Positions 1-5,805 are shown, counted from the stretch's first letter. The stretch: DNA of 17,878 nucleotides from Candidatus Schekmanbacteria bacterium RIFCSPLOWO2_02_FULL_38_14 (GCA_001790855.1 MGDH01000023.1:17750-35627); one strand, 5' to 3'. The notes: generated by a model from the sequence alone, not told the origin. A program made the numbers and translations.

Positions 1-591
1 CGCAGAGCCAGCCAGGTCCGGGAGGAATTGGCCGGTCGGCTGCTGACATTGTATCAAAGCCACCGCTCGGACGAGTGGCGTTGGTATGAAGACAGGTTGG
101 CCTATTGCAACGCCGCGTTACCACATGCCTTGCTCATGTGTGGCCAGTGGATACCGAATAACGCCATGACCGAAGCCGGACTAGAGGCGCTCTGTTGGCT
201 GACCGATTTGCAGCGCGCTGACGCAGGTGGGGGTCATTTTATCCCTATCGGCTCCAACGGTTTTTATCAGCGGGGCGGTGAGCGCGCTCGCTTTGATCAA
301 CAGCCGGTGGAGGCGCAAGCCATGGTCTCGGCCTGCCTCGAAGCCTACCGGATCACAGGCGACAAGAGCTGGCGCAAGGAAGCCCGCCGCGCCTTTGAGT
401 GGTTCCTCGGACGGAACGACCTGAATCTGCCCCTCTATGACCCGACGACGGGCGGCTGCCGGGACGGTCTGCATCCCGACCGGCCAAATGAGAATCAGGG
501 AGCGGAATCAACGCTGGCCTTTCTCCAGTCCTTGCTGGAACTGCGGCTGGCTGAGAATATTCTTATATCTATGGAGGCCCGAACCCAATGA
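1..591 (+). CDS. Glycosyltransferase-associated C-terminal alpha-barrel domain protein, 5' truncated by window edge
   Basis: The reading frame is open from base 1, so this is the last 196 residues of a larger protein; the first in-frame alternative start (TTG at 28) is not convincing. Visible signatures are a DQQPVEA segment, a helical stretch with AFEWFLGRNDLNLPLYD, then TGGCRDGLH and NQGAESTLAFL. From memory, this pattern forms the (alpha/alpha)-barrel C-terminal half of bacterial glycosyltransferase-like proteins that commonly sit beside GH130 genes; the catalytic GT domain would lie left of the window. The stop overlaps the next gene's start as ATGA, implying translational coupling. Base composition is clearly GC-richer than the backbone at the right. 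The glycan made or handled cannot be read from this part. I am confident of the coding call and family resemblance, not of the substrate. Confidence 0.78.
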   Translation, partial: RRASQVREELAGRLLTLYQSHRSDEWRWYEDRLAYCNAALPHALLMCGQWIPNNAMTEAGLEALCWLTDLQRADAGGGHFIPIGSNGFYQRGGERARFDQQPVEAQAMVSACLEAYRITGDKSWRKEARRAFEWFLGRNDLNLPLYDPTTGGCRDGLHPDRPNENQGAESTLAFLQSLLELRLAENILISMEARTQ

Positions 592-1562
592 ACAACAAAC
601 ATCCTGAACTTTTTCACCGTCATAAGCTCAATCCCATCTTGACCGCCGCCAACTGGCCCTATCCGGTTAATAGTGTGTTTAACCCTGGCGCTACGTTGTT
701 GCCCGATGGGACAACCCTGCTCTTGTGCCGTGTGGAAGATCGGCGCGGGCATTCCCATTTGAGTGCGGCCCGCTCTGCCAATGGCATAGACGACTGGAAG
801 ATCGATTCCCGTCCCACCCTACTGGCCGATCCGGAGCATTTTCCTGAAGAGCTGTGGGGCATTGAGGACCCACGTATCACCTACGTTCCCGAATTAAACA
901 AGTATGCCATCGTTTACACCGCCTACACCAGCAGCGGCCCGGGCATAGCCCTGGCGCTTACGGAAGATTTCCACACCTTTGAGCGTTATGGGATGATCAT
1001 GCCACCGGAAGATAAAGATGCGGCCCTGTTTCCGCATCGGATTGGCGGCTATTGGGTTTTGGTCCATCGCCCGGTCAGTTATCACGGCGCGCACATGTGG
1101 ATGTCCTATTCGCCCGACCTGCGACACTGGGGCAGTCACAAGCTGATGCTGGAAGCCCGGCGGGGTGCGTGGTGGGACGCGAACAAAATTGGCCTCTCGC
1201 CTCCGCCCATCGAAACTGCGCAGGGGTGGCTGGTGATTTACCACGGTGTGCGACAGACCGCGGCTGGCGCCCTTTACCGGCTGGGACTGGCGCTGTTTGA
1301 TTTGCAGACACCGGAGCATTGCCTGAAACGCGGCAACGAGTGGGTCTTCGGCCCGGAAGAACGCTACGAGCAGCGCGGGGATGTGAGCAACGTCGTCTTT
1401 CCGTGCGGCTACACAATTGCTCCTAATGGCGATACTATCCACCTGTATTATGGCGTGGCGGATACGAATATTGCCCTGGCCACCGGCAGTATTCACGCCA
1501 TTCTGGAATGGCTTGATCGCCAGCCGCCATCGGACCGCCGGCAGCGCCAGACTGTGTCATAA
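588..1562 (+). CDS. GH130-family beta-mannoside phosphorylase/hydrolase-like protein
   Basis: A 324-residue protein with the five-bladed-propeller GH130 signatures: VFNPGAT (30-36), CRVEDRRGHS (47-56), WGIEDPRIT (90-98), KDAALFPHRIGG (143-154), WWDANKIGLSPPP (195-207), GWLVIYHGV (213-221) and a late YYGVADTNIALAT (287-299). In this family the Asp of the EDPR motif (D94 here) is taken as the general acid; phosphorylases cleave beta-mannosides with phosphate, while some members hydrolyse. I cannot separate the two activities by eye. It is a cytoplasmic-type protein with no signal peptide. It starts four bases inside the preceding GT-type gene (ATGA), so the two likely form one operon for a mannose-containing glycan. 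The last codons (QTVS and stop) fall in a terminal inverted repeat, so the native C-terminus may have been replaced. Confidence 0.9.
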   Translation: MNNKHPELFHRHKLNPILTAANWPYPVNSVFNPGATLLPDGTTLLLCRVEDRRGHSHLSAARSANGIDDWKIDSRPTLLADPEHFPEELWGIEDPRITYVPELNKYAIVYTAYTSSGPGIALALTEDFHTFERYGMIMPPEDKDAALFPHRIGGYWVLVHRPVSYHGAHMWMSYSPDLRHWGSHKLMLEARRGAWWDANKIGLSPPPIETAQGWLVIYHGVRQTAAGALYRLGLALFDLQTPEHCLKRGNEWVFGPEERYEQRGDVSNVVFPCGYTIAPNGDTIHLYYGVADTNIALATGSIHAILEWLDRQPPSDRRQRQTVS

Positions 1563-1698
1563 CCCCAATTTTGGTAGGCGTAGGCTTCCTGCCTGTTGGC
1601 AGACAGGTAGCCTGCGGTAAAAATATATTGTAATTATAAGGAGTTTCGCAACCTAAAGGTTGCGGCTACCAGTCATCTTGGCAATTATGACACAGTCT
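1549..1698. repeat. MITE-like element with 14-bp terminal inverted repeats
   Basis: AGACTGTGTCATAA at 1549-1562 is perfectly inverted at 1685-1698 (TTATGACACAGTCT), bounding about 150 bp with no ORF. The left end supplies the stop codon of the GH130 gene. The leading 17 bases recur in direct orientation at 3425-3441. No transposase is inside. It may be a miniature non-autonomous element or a chance pairing of two dispersed-repeat ends. Confidence 0.5.
1583..1612. repeat. Palindromic hairpin, CCTG/CAGG family
   Basis: GGCT-T-CCTG-C-CTG, loop TTGG, CAG-A-CAGG-T-AGCC folds with two single mismatches. Related palindromes lie at 1712-1728, 3655-3681, 7166-7198 and 15515-15532. It lies 20 bp after the GH130 stop and could double as a transcription or mRNA-end structure, but no U-run follows. 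Confidence 0.6.
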
Positions 1699-1711
1699 CC
1701 TTGCGGGACCT

Positions 1712-1728
1712 GCCTACCGCAGGTAGGC
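1712..1728. repeat. Palindrome GCCTACC-GCA-GGTAGGC
   Basis: A perfect 7-bp inverted repeat with a 3-base loop, just outside the 14-bp terminal repeat ending at 1698. It is a second member of the CCTG/CCTACC palindrome family, and nearly the same core (CTACCGCAGG) recurs at 3661-3670. No gene overlaps it. Confidence 0.55.
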
Positions 1729-1830
1729 GAGAAGCAGAGTGACGAAGCAATCTCAAAAAGTCAATCTCTTCTGATAGGATTGGATTCAGCGAAGAATTCG
1801 AAGGGTGGTTGTATTTCTAATTTTTAAAAA

Positions 1831-1918
1831 TCTCCGTGATCTTTCCCAAATCTCTGTAATCAATTCACCAAATTTTCTTGACAATGTAGTTTGTGGTGGT
1901 AGTTTTAAAAGCATAAAA
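1831..1918 (+). repeat. Direct repeat, copy A (with TTGACA box)
   Basis: Aligns without gaps to 3541-3628 (offset 1710) with 9 mismatches in 88 positions. It contains two tandem AAATCTCYGTRATC-like units about 20 bp apart and then TTCTTGACAATRTAGTTT. TTGACA could be a -35 box, but the best -10 candidates (TAGTTT, TTTTAA) are imperfect. Copy A precedes the 52-codon ORF and copy B precedes the DUF5661 gene, so it may be a mobile promoter-bearing repeat. Confidence 0.75.
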
Positions 1919-2067
1919 ACCTATCTTTCCTTTAAGGAGTTATTACTATGGGGTAGTAACTGCTACTAAAAATGTTCGGGCTTTAAATCGCATTCATTTA
2001 ATAAACTCAGTAAACATCAAGTTAGGGTATCCTATACTTGAAATCAGAAGTCCGATGGAGGTGGTTT

Positions 2068-2226
2068 ATGAAGGCTAAAAAGTTTGATGCTATAGAAATG
2101 AAGCGTAGATTGCAAAAAGAAGCTGAACATAAGTTATCTAAATTGTCAGAACAAAAACAGCTTGAGTTTTTAGCTAAAAAATTTGGATACTTAAGAAAAC
2201 AAAAGAAGGTGGTACATCTCGCCTAA
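2068..2226 (+). CDS. Small lysine-rich antitoxin-like protein (52 aa)
   Basis: The start at 2068 is chosen because GGAGG (2057-2061) stands 6 bases before this ATG; a TTG 30 bases further up has no such site. The product begins MKAKKFDAIEMKRRLQKEA and is strongly charged and helical (LSKLSEQKQLEFLAKKFGYL). The KFDxxEMKRxxQ opening reminds me of small antitoxin-like proteins encoded immediately upstream of PIN-domain toxins. No PIN ORF follows: after the stop come 23 bases and a hairpin. If the family guess is right, this is an orphan antitoxin or the remnant of a toxin-antitoxin pair. It could instead be an unrelated small regulator. Its own frame is intact and well initiated, so the coding call is firmer than the function. 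Confidence 0.6.
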   Translation: MKAKKFDAIEMKRRLQKEAEHKLSKLSEQKQLEFLAKKFGYLRKQKKVVHLA

Positions 2227-2249
2227 AAAAATGGGGAATCATTGTGTAA

Positions 2250-2273
2250 TAGGGGACAGCCTACCGTCCCCTA
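2250..2273. terminator. Hairpin TAGGGGAC/GTCCCCTA after the small ORF
   Basis: A perfect 8-bp stem with loop AGCCTACC, followed by TTTTGTATTTT, suitable as an intrinsic terminator for the 52-codon gene. The ACCGTCCCCT arm is shared with the larger inverted repeat at 7541-7609, so it may be a dispersed repeat recruited as a terminator. Confidence 0.5.
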
Positions 2274-2364
2274 TTTTGTATTTTACCAATTTATAGGATT
2301 TTAGACACCAAATGGACACTATAGTGAGACAAGAGGGGGGAATTCAGAAAAAACCACTGAGAAT

Positions 2365-2401
2365 AAAAAAGGGGAAAAGGATTAAACCTCTTCCCTTTTT
2401 T
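2365..2401. terminator. Bidirectional terminator downstream of the secreted-protein gene
   Basis: The arms 2365-2380 (AAAAAAGGGGAAAAGG) and 2387-2401 (CCTCTTCCCTTTTTT) pair around ATTAAA with two mismatches or bulges. Read on the minus strand it lies about 30 bp after the stop of the 2433-3047 gene and ends in TTTTTT. It also works on the plus strand, so it can end transcription from both sides. Confidence 0.65.
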
Positions 2402-2432
2402 AGGTTCTTTTAGATTATAAAAATATAAAATA

Positions 2433-3047
2433 TTAATTTTGTGGAGAATATTTACCAAAACCAGAAGAATAGGGACTTACATACATAATCCCATGGCTGC
2501 CTTCTCCTGTGTCCTGTAAAACTTGCTGTACAATAGCAAATTCTTCAAAAATAACTTCTCCGATTTCTGTACCATCTGCACTATACCATACACCACCTGC
2601 TTTAGTAGCATTCGCTGGAGCAGCAACAATTTTTACAAAATATTCCCATTTCTGTTTTTTACCTTGGGTATCAATATAGGTTTCCTTCTGATGGTTTGTC
2701 AACCATGCTCCTGAACCTATATAGGAGGCATAACCGTAGTGTCTATCAAGTTTTCCATCGCCATTACAATCCTGATTGCTAAGCCATGTATCGTTCCATT
2801 TCATAGTAAGTTCAATGTTCTTGTAAGGCTCGCACCAGAGTGCTGAATTGTCAAAAGCATCGCAGTATTCACCGTTGAAAATACGAGCTTGGTAATTATA
2901 TCCCTTTACATTGAAGCCTGTTTGGATGACACTACCATCGCTTGCTAAGAGTGTTCCGCTCTGAATCGCAGTACACTCAGCAAATGCCATGCTCGCAAGA
3001 GGTATTGATGCGAGTATAAGTAAAAAAAATTGTAATATCTTTTTCAT
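2433..3047 (-). CDS. Secreted protein of unknown function with a calcium-loop-like motif
   Basis: A start 18 bases upstream (TTG) is possible, but ATG at 3047 has GGAG (3053-3056) 5 bases before it and begins a clean signal peptide, MKKILQFFLLILASIPLASM then AFA before the predicted cleavage at E24. The mature part (about 181 residues) has four cysteines (25, 62, 72, 94), many aromatics, the acidic loop DCNGDGKLD (93-101), which resembles an EF-hand or dockerin-type Ca2+ loop, and conserved-looking GSGAWLTNHQ, YFVKIVAAP and GGVWYSADGTEIG segments. I have an impression of similar uncharacterised secreted proteins in environmental genomes but know no function. It stands alone, with its own terminator and, unusually, a sigma-54-type promoter upstream. 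No lipobox, PEP-CTERM or membrane anchor is visible. Disulfide-stabilised export is inferred. Confidence 0.82.
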   Translation of the reverse strand: MKKILQFFLLILASIPLASMAFAECTAIQSGTLLASDGSVIQTGFNVKGYNYQARIFNGEYCDAFDNSALWCEPYKNIELTMKWNDTWLSNQDCNGDGKLDRHYGYASYIGSGAWLTNHQKETYIDTQGKKQKWEYFVKIVAAPANATKAGGVWYSADGTEIGEVIFEEFAIVQQVLQDTGEGSHGIMYVSPYSSGFGKYSPQN

Positions 3048-3071
3048 TTTTTCTCCTTTCAGCAATTTTAT

Positions 3072-3097
3072 GTTTCAACATCTTGAAACTGTTTCAA
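3072..3097. promoter_or_regulatory. Triple alternating half-site GTTTCAA/TTGAAAC/GTTTCAA
   Basis: GTTTCAA (3072-3078), TTGAAAC (3083-3089) and GTTTCAA (3091-3097) form two overlapping perfect palindromes, with spacers of 4 and 1 bases. They sit between the predicted sigma-54 start site and the ribosome site of the secreted-protein gene. Possible roles are a repressor operator or an RNA hairpin near the ribosome site. Confidence 0.45.
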
Positions 3098-3131
3098 TTT
3101 AGACCTTCAAAAATGCTTTCGTTTTATTATT

Positions 3132-3148
3132 ATGCAATAATTATGCCA
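3132..3148 (-). promoter_or_regulatory. Sigma-54 (RpoN) -24/-12 promoter for the secreted protein gene
   Basis: On the minus strand the sequence reads TGGCAT-AATTA-TTGCAT (-24 at 3148-3143, -12 at 3137-3132). The invariant GG and GC are exactly 10 bases apart, as the sigma-54 consensus TGGCAY-N5-TTGCW requires. The predicted start near 3122 leaves a leader of about 75 bases before ATG 3047. Orientation, spacing and location all fit. Confidence 0.65.
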
Positions 3149-3255
3149 GAAAACCTCTTTTTAAAAATAATTATGTAATTACTTGATTTATAAAGGAATA
3201 TTTTTCTAAAAGAGGAAACTGTTTTAAAAAAATCTATATATTAATTTTTAAAAAC

Positions 3256-3272
3256 TGTCCAAAAATTCGACA
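3256..3272. promoter_or_regulatory. Candidate activator site 1 (TGTC-N9-GACA)
   Basis: TGTCCAAAAATTCGACA is a near-palindrome bounded by TGTC and GACA, about 140 bp upstream of the predicted sigma-54 start. That is the distance range used by enhancer-binding activators. Its flanks AAAAAC and CTTTTT are shared with site 2. Confidence 0.4.
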
Positions 3273-3373
3273 CTTTTTTGGTATTTTTTTTAATATTTTT
3301 AAATATTAACAAGAAATATTATTTATTATCAATAAATTAACCTATAATTTTTTTATATTTTTCTTCAAAAAAC

Positions 3374-3390
3374 TGTTCAAGTTTCAGACA
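3374..3390. promoter_or_regulatory. Candidate activator site 2 (TGTT-N9-GACA)
   Basis: TGTTCAAGTTTCAGACA repeats the pattern of site 1 in the same orientation 118 bp further upstream, with the same flanks. Paired distal sites are usual for oligomerising sigma-54 activators; which activator binds is unknown. Confidence 0.35.
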
Positions 3391-3424
3391 CTTTTTCAAA
3401 ATCCCCCTCACCCTCCTCTCTTCG

Positions 3425-3517
3425 AGACTGTGTCATAACCCTCTTTTGTCATTGCGAGCGACTGAAGGGAGCGTGGCAATCCGACGAAGTCGTTGCGAGC
3501 GATAGCGAAGCAATCTA
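3425..3517 (+). repeat. Dispersed repeat: AGACTGTGTCATAACCC then GTCATTGCGAGCG...GCGAAGCAATCT
   Basis: The first 17 bases equal 1549-1565. The rest (3448-3517) has GTCATTGCGAGCG and GCGAAGCAATCT, an intergenic repeat type I recall from many unrelated environmental genomes; a worn copy is at 1741-1753. It is preceded by a CCCCCTCACCCTCC stretch. Together with 3541-3628 it forms composite copy B. Confidence 0.6.
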
Positions 3518-3540
3518 AATCCTAATTAAAAATTTAGAAA

Positions 3541-3628
3541 TCTCTGTAATCTTTTTCAAATCTCTGTAATCAAGTCACTAAATTTTCTTGACAATATAGT
3601 TTGTGGTGGTAGCTTTAAAAACATAAAA
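3541..3628 (+). repeat. Direct repeat, copy B (with TTGACA box)
   Basis: About 90% identical by position-by-position reading to 1831-1918. TTGACA lies at 3589-3594, followed by TAGCTT at -10 distance, a weak match. It lies upstream of the DUF5661 gene. Confidence 0.75.
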
Positions 3629-3654
3629 TTATATAATTTTTTAAAGACCGACTT

Positions 3655-3681
3655 ACCTACCTACCGCAGGCAGGGATAGGT
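3655..3681. repeat. Imperfect palindrome ACCTACCTACC-GCA-GGCAGG...AGGT
   Basis: An imperfect member of the CCTG/CCTACC palindrome family, with the CTACCGCAGG core shared with 1715-1724. It abuts the inverted repeat at 3681-3699. Confidence 0.45.
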
Positions 3682-3726
3682 ATTGCAAAAATTGCAATAT
3701 TTGTCAGATTATTTAGGCCGTATAAT
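3681..3726 (+). promoter_or_regulatory. Inverted repeat operator and -10 box before the DUF5661 gene
   Basis: TATTGCAA-AAA-TTGCAATA (3681-3699) is a perfect 8-bp inverted repeat. A consensus TATAAT follows at 3721-3726, 27 bases before the first ATG. No good -35 stands at 16-18 bases (the best is TATTTG at 3699), which suits an activator-dependent or repressed promoter with the palindrome over the -35 region. Confidence 0.45.
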
Positions 3727-3753
3727 ACATGTTGGGGCAAGGAGGGTATGCGG

Positions 3754-4200
3754 ATGAAAATTCAGGAATACATCTCAAAGGAGGAGGTCAAACGCGTCTG
3801 TCGGGAACTGGGCCTCCAAGACTGGTCTGTTCTAAAGGAACCAGGCATTCCCACTGAGGAAGCGGAAGCGGTTCTTAGCGCGCTTGATGTTCCTACGATG
3901 AAGATAGACTCTTCTATCTTCAAAGCGGGGCTTGAAATAGAGTTGGAGCATGGTACCCGCTATCCCGAGGCCAATGTCACGAACAACCACCCCCTCATCA
4001 CGGGTCGAATCGTCGTGGCTCATCTTAAGGAGTCGATGGACTACTACCTTAGACTTGCTGTTGCGGAGGCTGAGGGCGATTTGTTTTCCGCCATTCTTGC
4101 TGGAGACGGCAAACGAGCCGTTAGAAAGATCCACACCCTCTCAGAAGCTCGTGCCGAAGTAGCTCAGTCGGAGCAAACGCAGCTTAAAAACATGCCCTAA
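3754..4200 (+). CDS. DUF5661 family protein
   Basis: Two in-frame ATGs exist (3748, 3754). GGAGGG at 3741-3746 is one base from the first and 7 from the second, so 3754 (MKIQEYIS) is preferred, giving 148 residues. The centre reads FKAGLEIELEHGT (57-69), ANVTNNHPLITGRIVVAHL (73-91) and MDYYLRL (95-101). These match the conserved core I associate with DUF5661 (ELEHG, NVTNDDP, TGKIALAHL, DYYTRL). The function of that family is not established. The N-terminal 50 residues look like a separate small helical region. It has its own candidate promoter. Its last 60 bases overlap the convergent GT-C gene in antisense. GC content is higher than in the flanking repeat region. Confidence 0.8.
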   Translation: MKIQEYISKEEVKRVCRELGLQDWSVLKEPGIPTEEAEAVLSALDVPTMKIDSSIFKAGLEIELEHGTRYPEANVTNNHPLITGRIVVAHLKESMDYYLRLAVAEAEGDLFSAILAGDGKRAVRKIHTLSEARAEVAQSEQTQLKNMP

Positions 4201-5805
4201 CCAACGCATTGAGCCTACTCGAAACCCGCTCCGAGTTTCCTCTACTCGTCTTGTACCAGTCGTCTTACGACGCATAATCGAGCAACCTTTCGTCTGTAAA
4301 ACTGTCACATAGTCCTCACGAAGAATAGCATCAAGCTCGGAAAACTCATCTGAACATCCTGCTCCGTGAGGGCGCCATGATTCAAACTTCAGCACAAGAC
4401 TCGGCTTGTCGTCTCTAAATTGCGAAATAAGTTCCTTTCGCAAATCCAATATGTATTGAGTGGAGGTATGGTGATAAAAATGAAAATCATATATGAACCG
4501 TCCATAGAGAGGACGACGGATTTTGTAGAGAGCATGAATTGCTCCCGAGGTCACATCAAGGGGCATGATGGTATCTGAGAGAGTCGCATTTTTTTGAAGA
4601 TACGAGGAAACGAGGCTTACGTGACCTTTTTTGACCTCATGCGTCTTTCCTTCTCTCCATATCAAGAACTCCTGGCCAAGGCTTGCGAAGGGTAGACTTG
4701 TCGCTATGGCCACACAAAGAATGGCCGCCCGCCAACGCGACTCGCTGTAATGATGCAAAAGGCCTCGACTGAGTGTCATCCCAGCACACAAAGATACGCA
4801 GTAGTAAAGTGGAAACTTGTGGTAAGGCCAGAATTTGCCACCGATAAAAACATAGAGAAGGGCGCAGAGTACAAGTGCAAACAGAATCGCATTTTGTGTG
4901 CGCAGGCGTCTATCTGTCATTCTGCTGCCCCATGATACACCCAGACATGCCACGATAGAGAAGGGGCAAAGCAGAAGGGGGATCATCTCTACTCTATACC
5001 GTTTCAAGAGCTGAACAACGCCGGCTGAACGGACCATTCCGCTACCGTCAATCTCGGCATACAGCGGGTAGTAGTGGCGTGCCATGTCAAGAAAGGCCGC
5101 AAGAGCATGATTGTAGGATAGCCACCCAGCAACCAGAAGTATAGGCAAGAGCATCCCAGAGAATACCAAGATAGCGGTCTTCAGCAGCCTCAACAGGAAG
5201 CGCCTTCGTTCTATGCTTGTGTCGCAACCGGTGAAACATGCGGCCTTGACCATGAGGGGAACCCAGCACAGTATCATGGGGGGCTTAATGGTCAGCACAA
5301 CCCCCGCGAGGATGCCGCAGAGGAACAGGGAATACCATCTCGGAGCATCGGAACTGTTCGTTCTGAACACCAGAGCGATGGACATGGCTAGTGGCAACAC
5401 GCATAGGTACTCGCGCTGGAGCGCGAGAATTGCACCTCCTGACAGATAGGCGGCTGCGAAACAGGCCGTAGCTAGAATCCCAGATTTCAACCCATGACGA
5501 CTCAGTGCCAAACACGTGAACACTCCAATAGCGACCAAGACGCTCAAGTCCAGGATCCTGCAAGCAAATGATGCGCCTGCAGTGATCTGATGAATGGCGC
5601 TGTACAGCAGCATCGTTCCTGGTGGATTAATATCGAAGAAGTCACGATATGGAACCAAACCCGCGTCATGAACCAGAAAGCCTTCGTAGAGCATGATCGG
5701 GAGATCATGAACGACTGGCCAGCGGAGACTCAGGACAAACAAAAGAAGGGCGAATGTTACTGCCATACATATAGCAACAGTCGAAAAGTGGGTTTTTTTC
5801 ATCAT
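4141..5805 (-). CDS. GT-C type integral membrane glycosyltransferase-like protein
   Basis: 554 residues from ATG 5805, chosen because it overlaps the methyltransferase stop as ATGA; an ATG 24 bases upstream is possible. A first membrane helix (VAICMAVTFALLLFVLSL) is followed by a loop with HDLPIMLYEGFLVHDAG and LVPYRDFFDINPPGTML. That Asp-rich loop with DINPPG resembles ArnT/PMT-like (GT39/GT83-type) transferases, which use polyprenyl-phosphate sugars outside the membrane. About nine more hydrophobic segments follow, then a soluble C-terminal region. The final ~30 residues (after CSIMRRK) are rich in Arg and run antisense into the DUF5661 gene; they look non-native, as though the original stop was lost. 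The sugar and acceptor are unknown. It forms a two-gene operon with the methyltransferase. Confidence 0.75.
   Translation of the reverse strand: MMKKTHFSTVAICMAVTFALLLFVLSLRWPVVHDLPIMLYEGFLVHDAGLVPYRDFFDINPPGTMLLYSAIHQITAGASFACRILDLSVLVAIGVFTCLALSRHGLKSGILATACFAAAYLSGGAILALQREYLCVLPLAMSIALVFRTNSSDAPRWYSLFLCGILAGVVLTIKPPMILCWVPLMVKAACFTGCDTSIERRRFLLRLLKTAILVFSGMLLPILLVAGWLSYNHALAAFLDMARHYYPLYAEIDGSGMVRSAGVVQLLKRYRVEMIPLLLCPFSIVACLGVSWGSRMTDRRLRTQNAILFALVLCALLYVFIGGKFWPYHKFPLYYCVSLCAGMTLSRGLLHHYSESRWRAAILCVAIATSLPFASLGQEFLIWREGKTHEVKKGHVSLVSSYLQKNATLSDTIMPLDVTSGAIHALYKIRRPLYGRFIYDFHFYHHTSTQYILDLRKELISQFRDDKPSLVLKFESWRPHGAGCSDEFSELDAILREDYVTVLQTKGCSIMRRKTTGTRRVEETRSGFRVGSMRWLGHVFKLRLLRLSYFGTSF

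Larger units (their letters stand above)
1699..2067. other. Gene-free spacer with repeat copy A and a possible leader
   Basis: Between the terminal-repeat element and the small ORF I see no credible gene. The stretch holds the palindrome at 1712-1728, a degenerate GACGAAGCAATCT repeat (1741-1753), the direct repeat at 1831-1918 with an embedded TTGACA (1879-1884), and at 1934-1968 a ribosome-site-like AAGGAG followed after 8 bases by the two-codon frame ATG GGG TAG and two mutually exclusive small hairpins. Confidence 0.5.

Noticed and set aside
894-1496. 200-codon minus-strand frame through the GH130 gene
   Set aside because: Shadow of a clear GH130 coding region; the translation has no recognisable motif and its composition reflects the antisense strand.
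2282-2345. GACACCAAATGGACACTATAGTGAGAC as an insertion-sequence end
   Set aside because: Only a loose resemblance to IS3/IS481-type termini; no partner end, target duplication or transposase nearby.
1549-3700. CRISPR-like array from the many short repeats
   Set aside because: Repeats are of different families, irregularly spaced and without uniform spacers; no cas gene is present.
3660-3700. Second sigma-54 promoter (GG-N10-GC at 3673-3686) before DUF5661
   Set aside because: The -12 TTGCA fits but the -24 region reads AGGGAT instead of TGGCAC, and it overlaps a palindrome that explains the sequence better.
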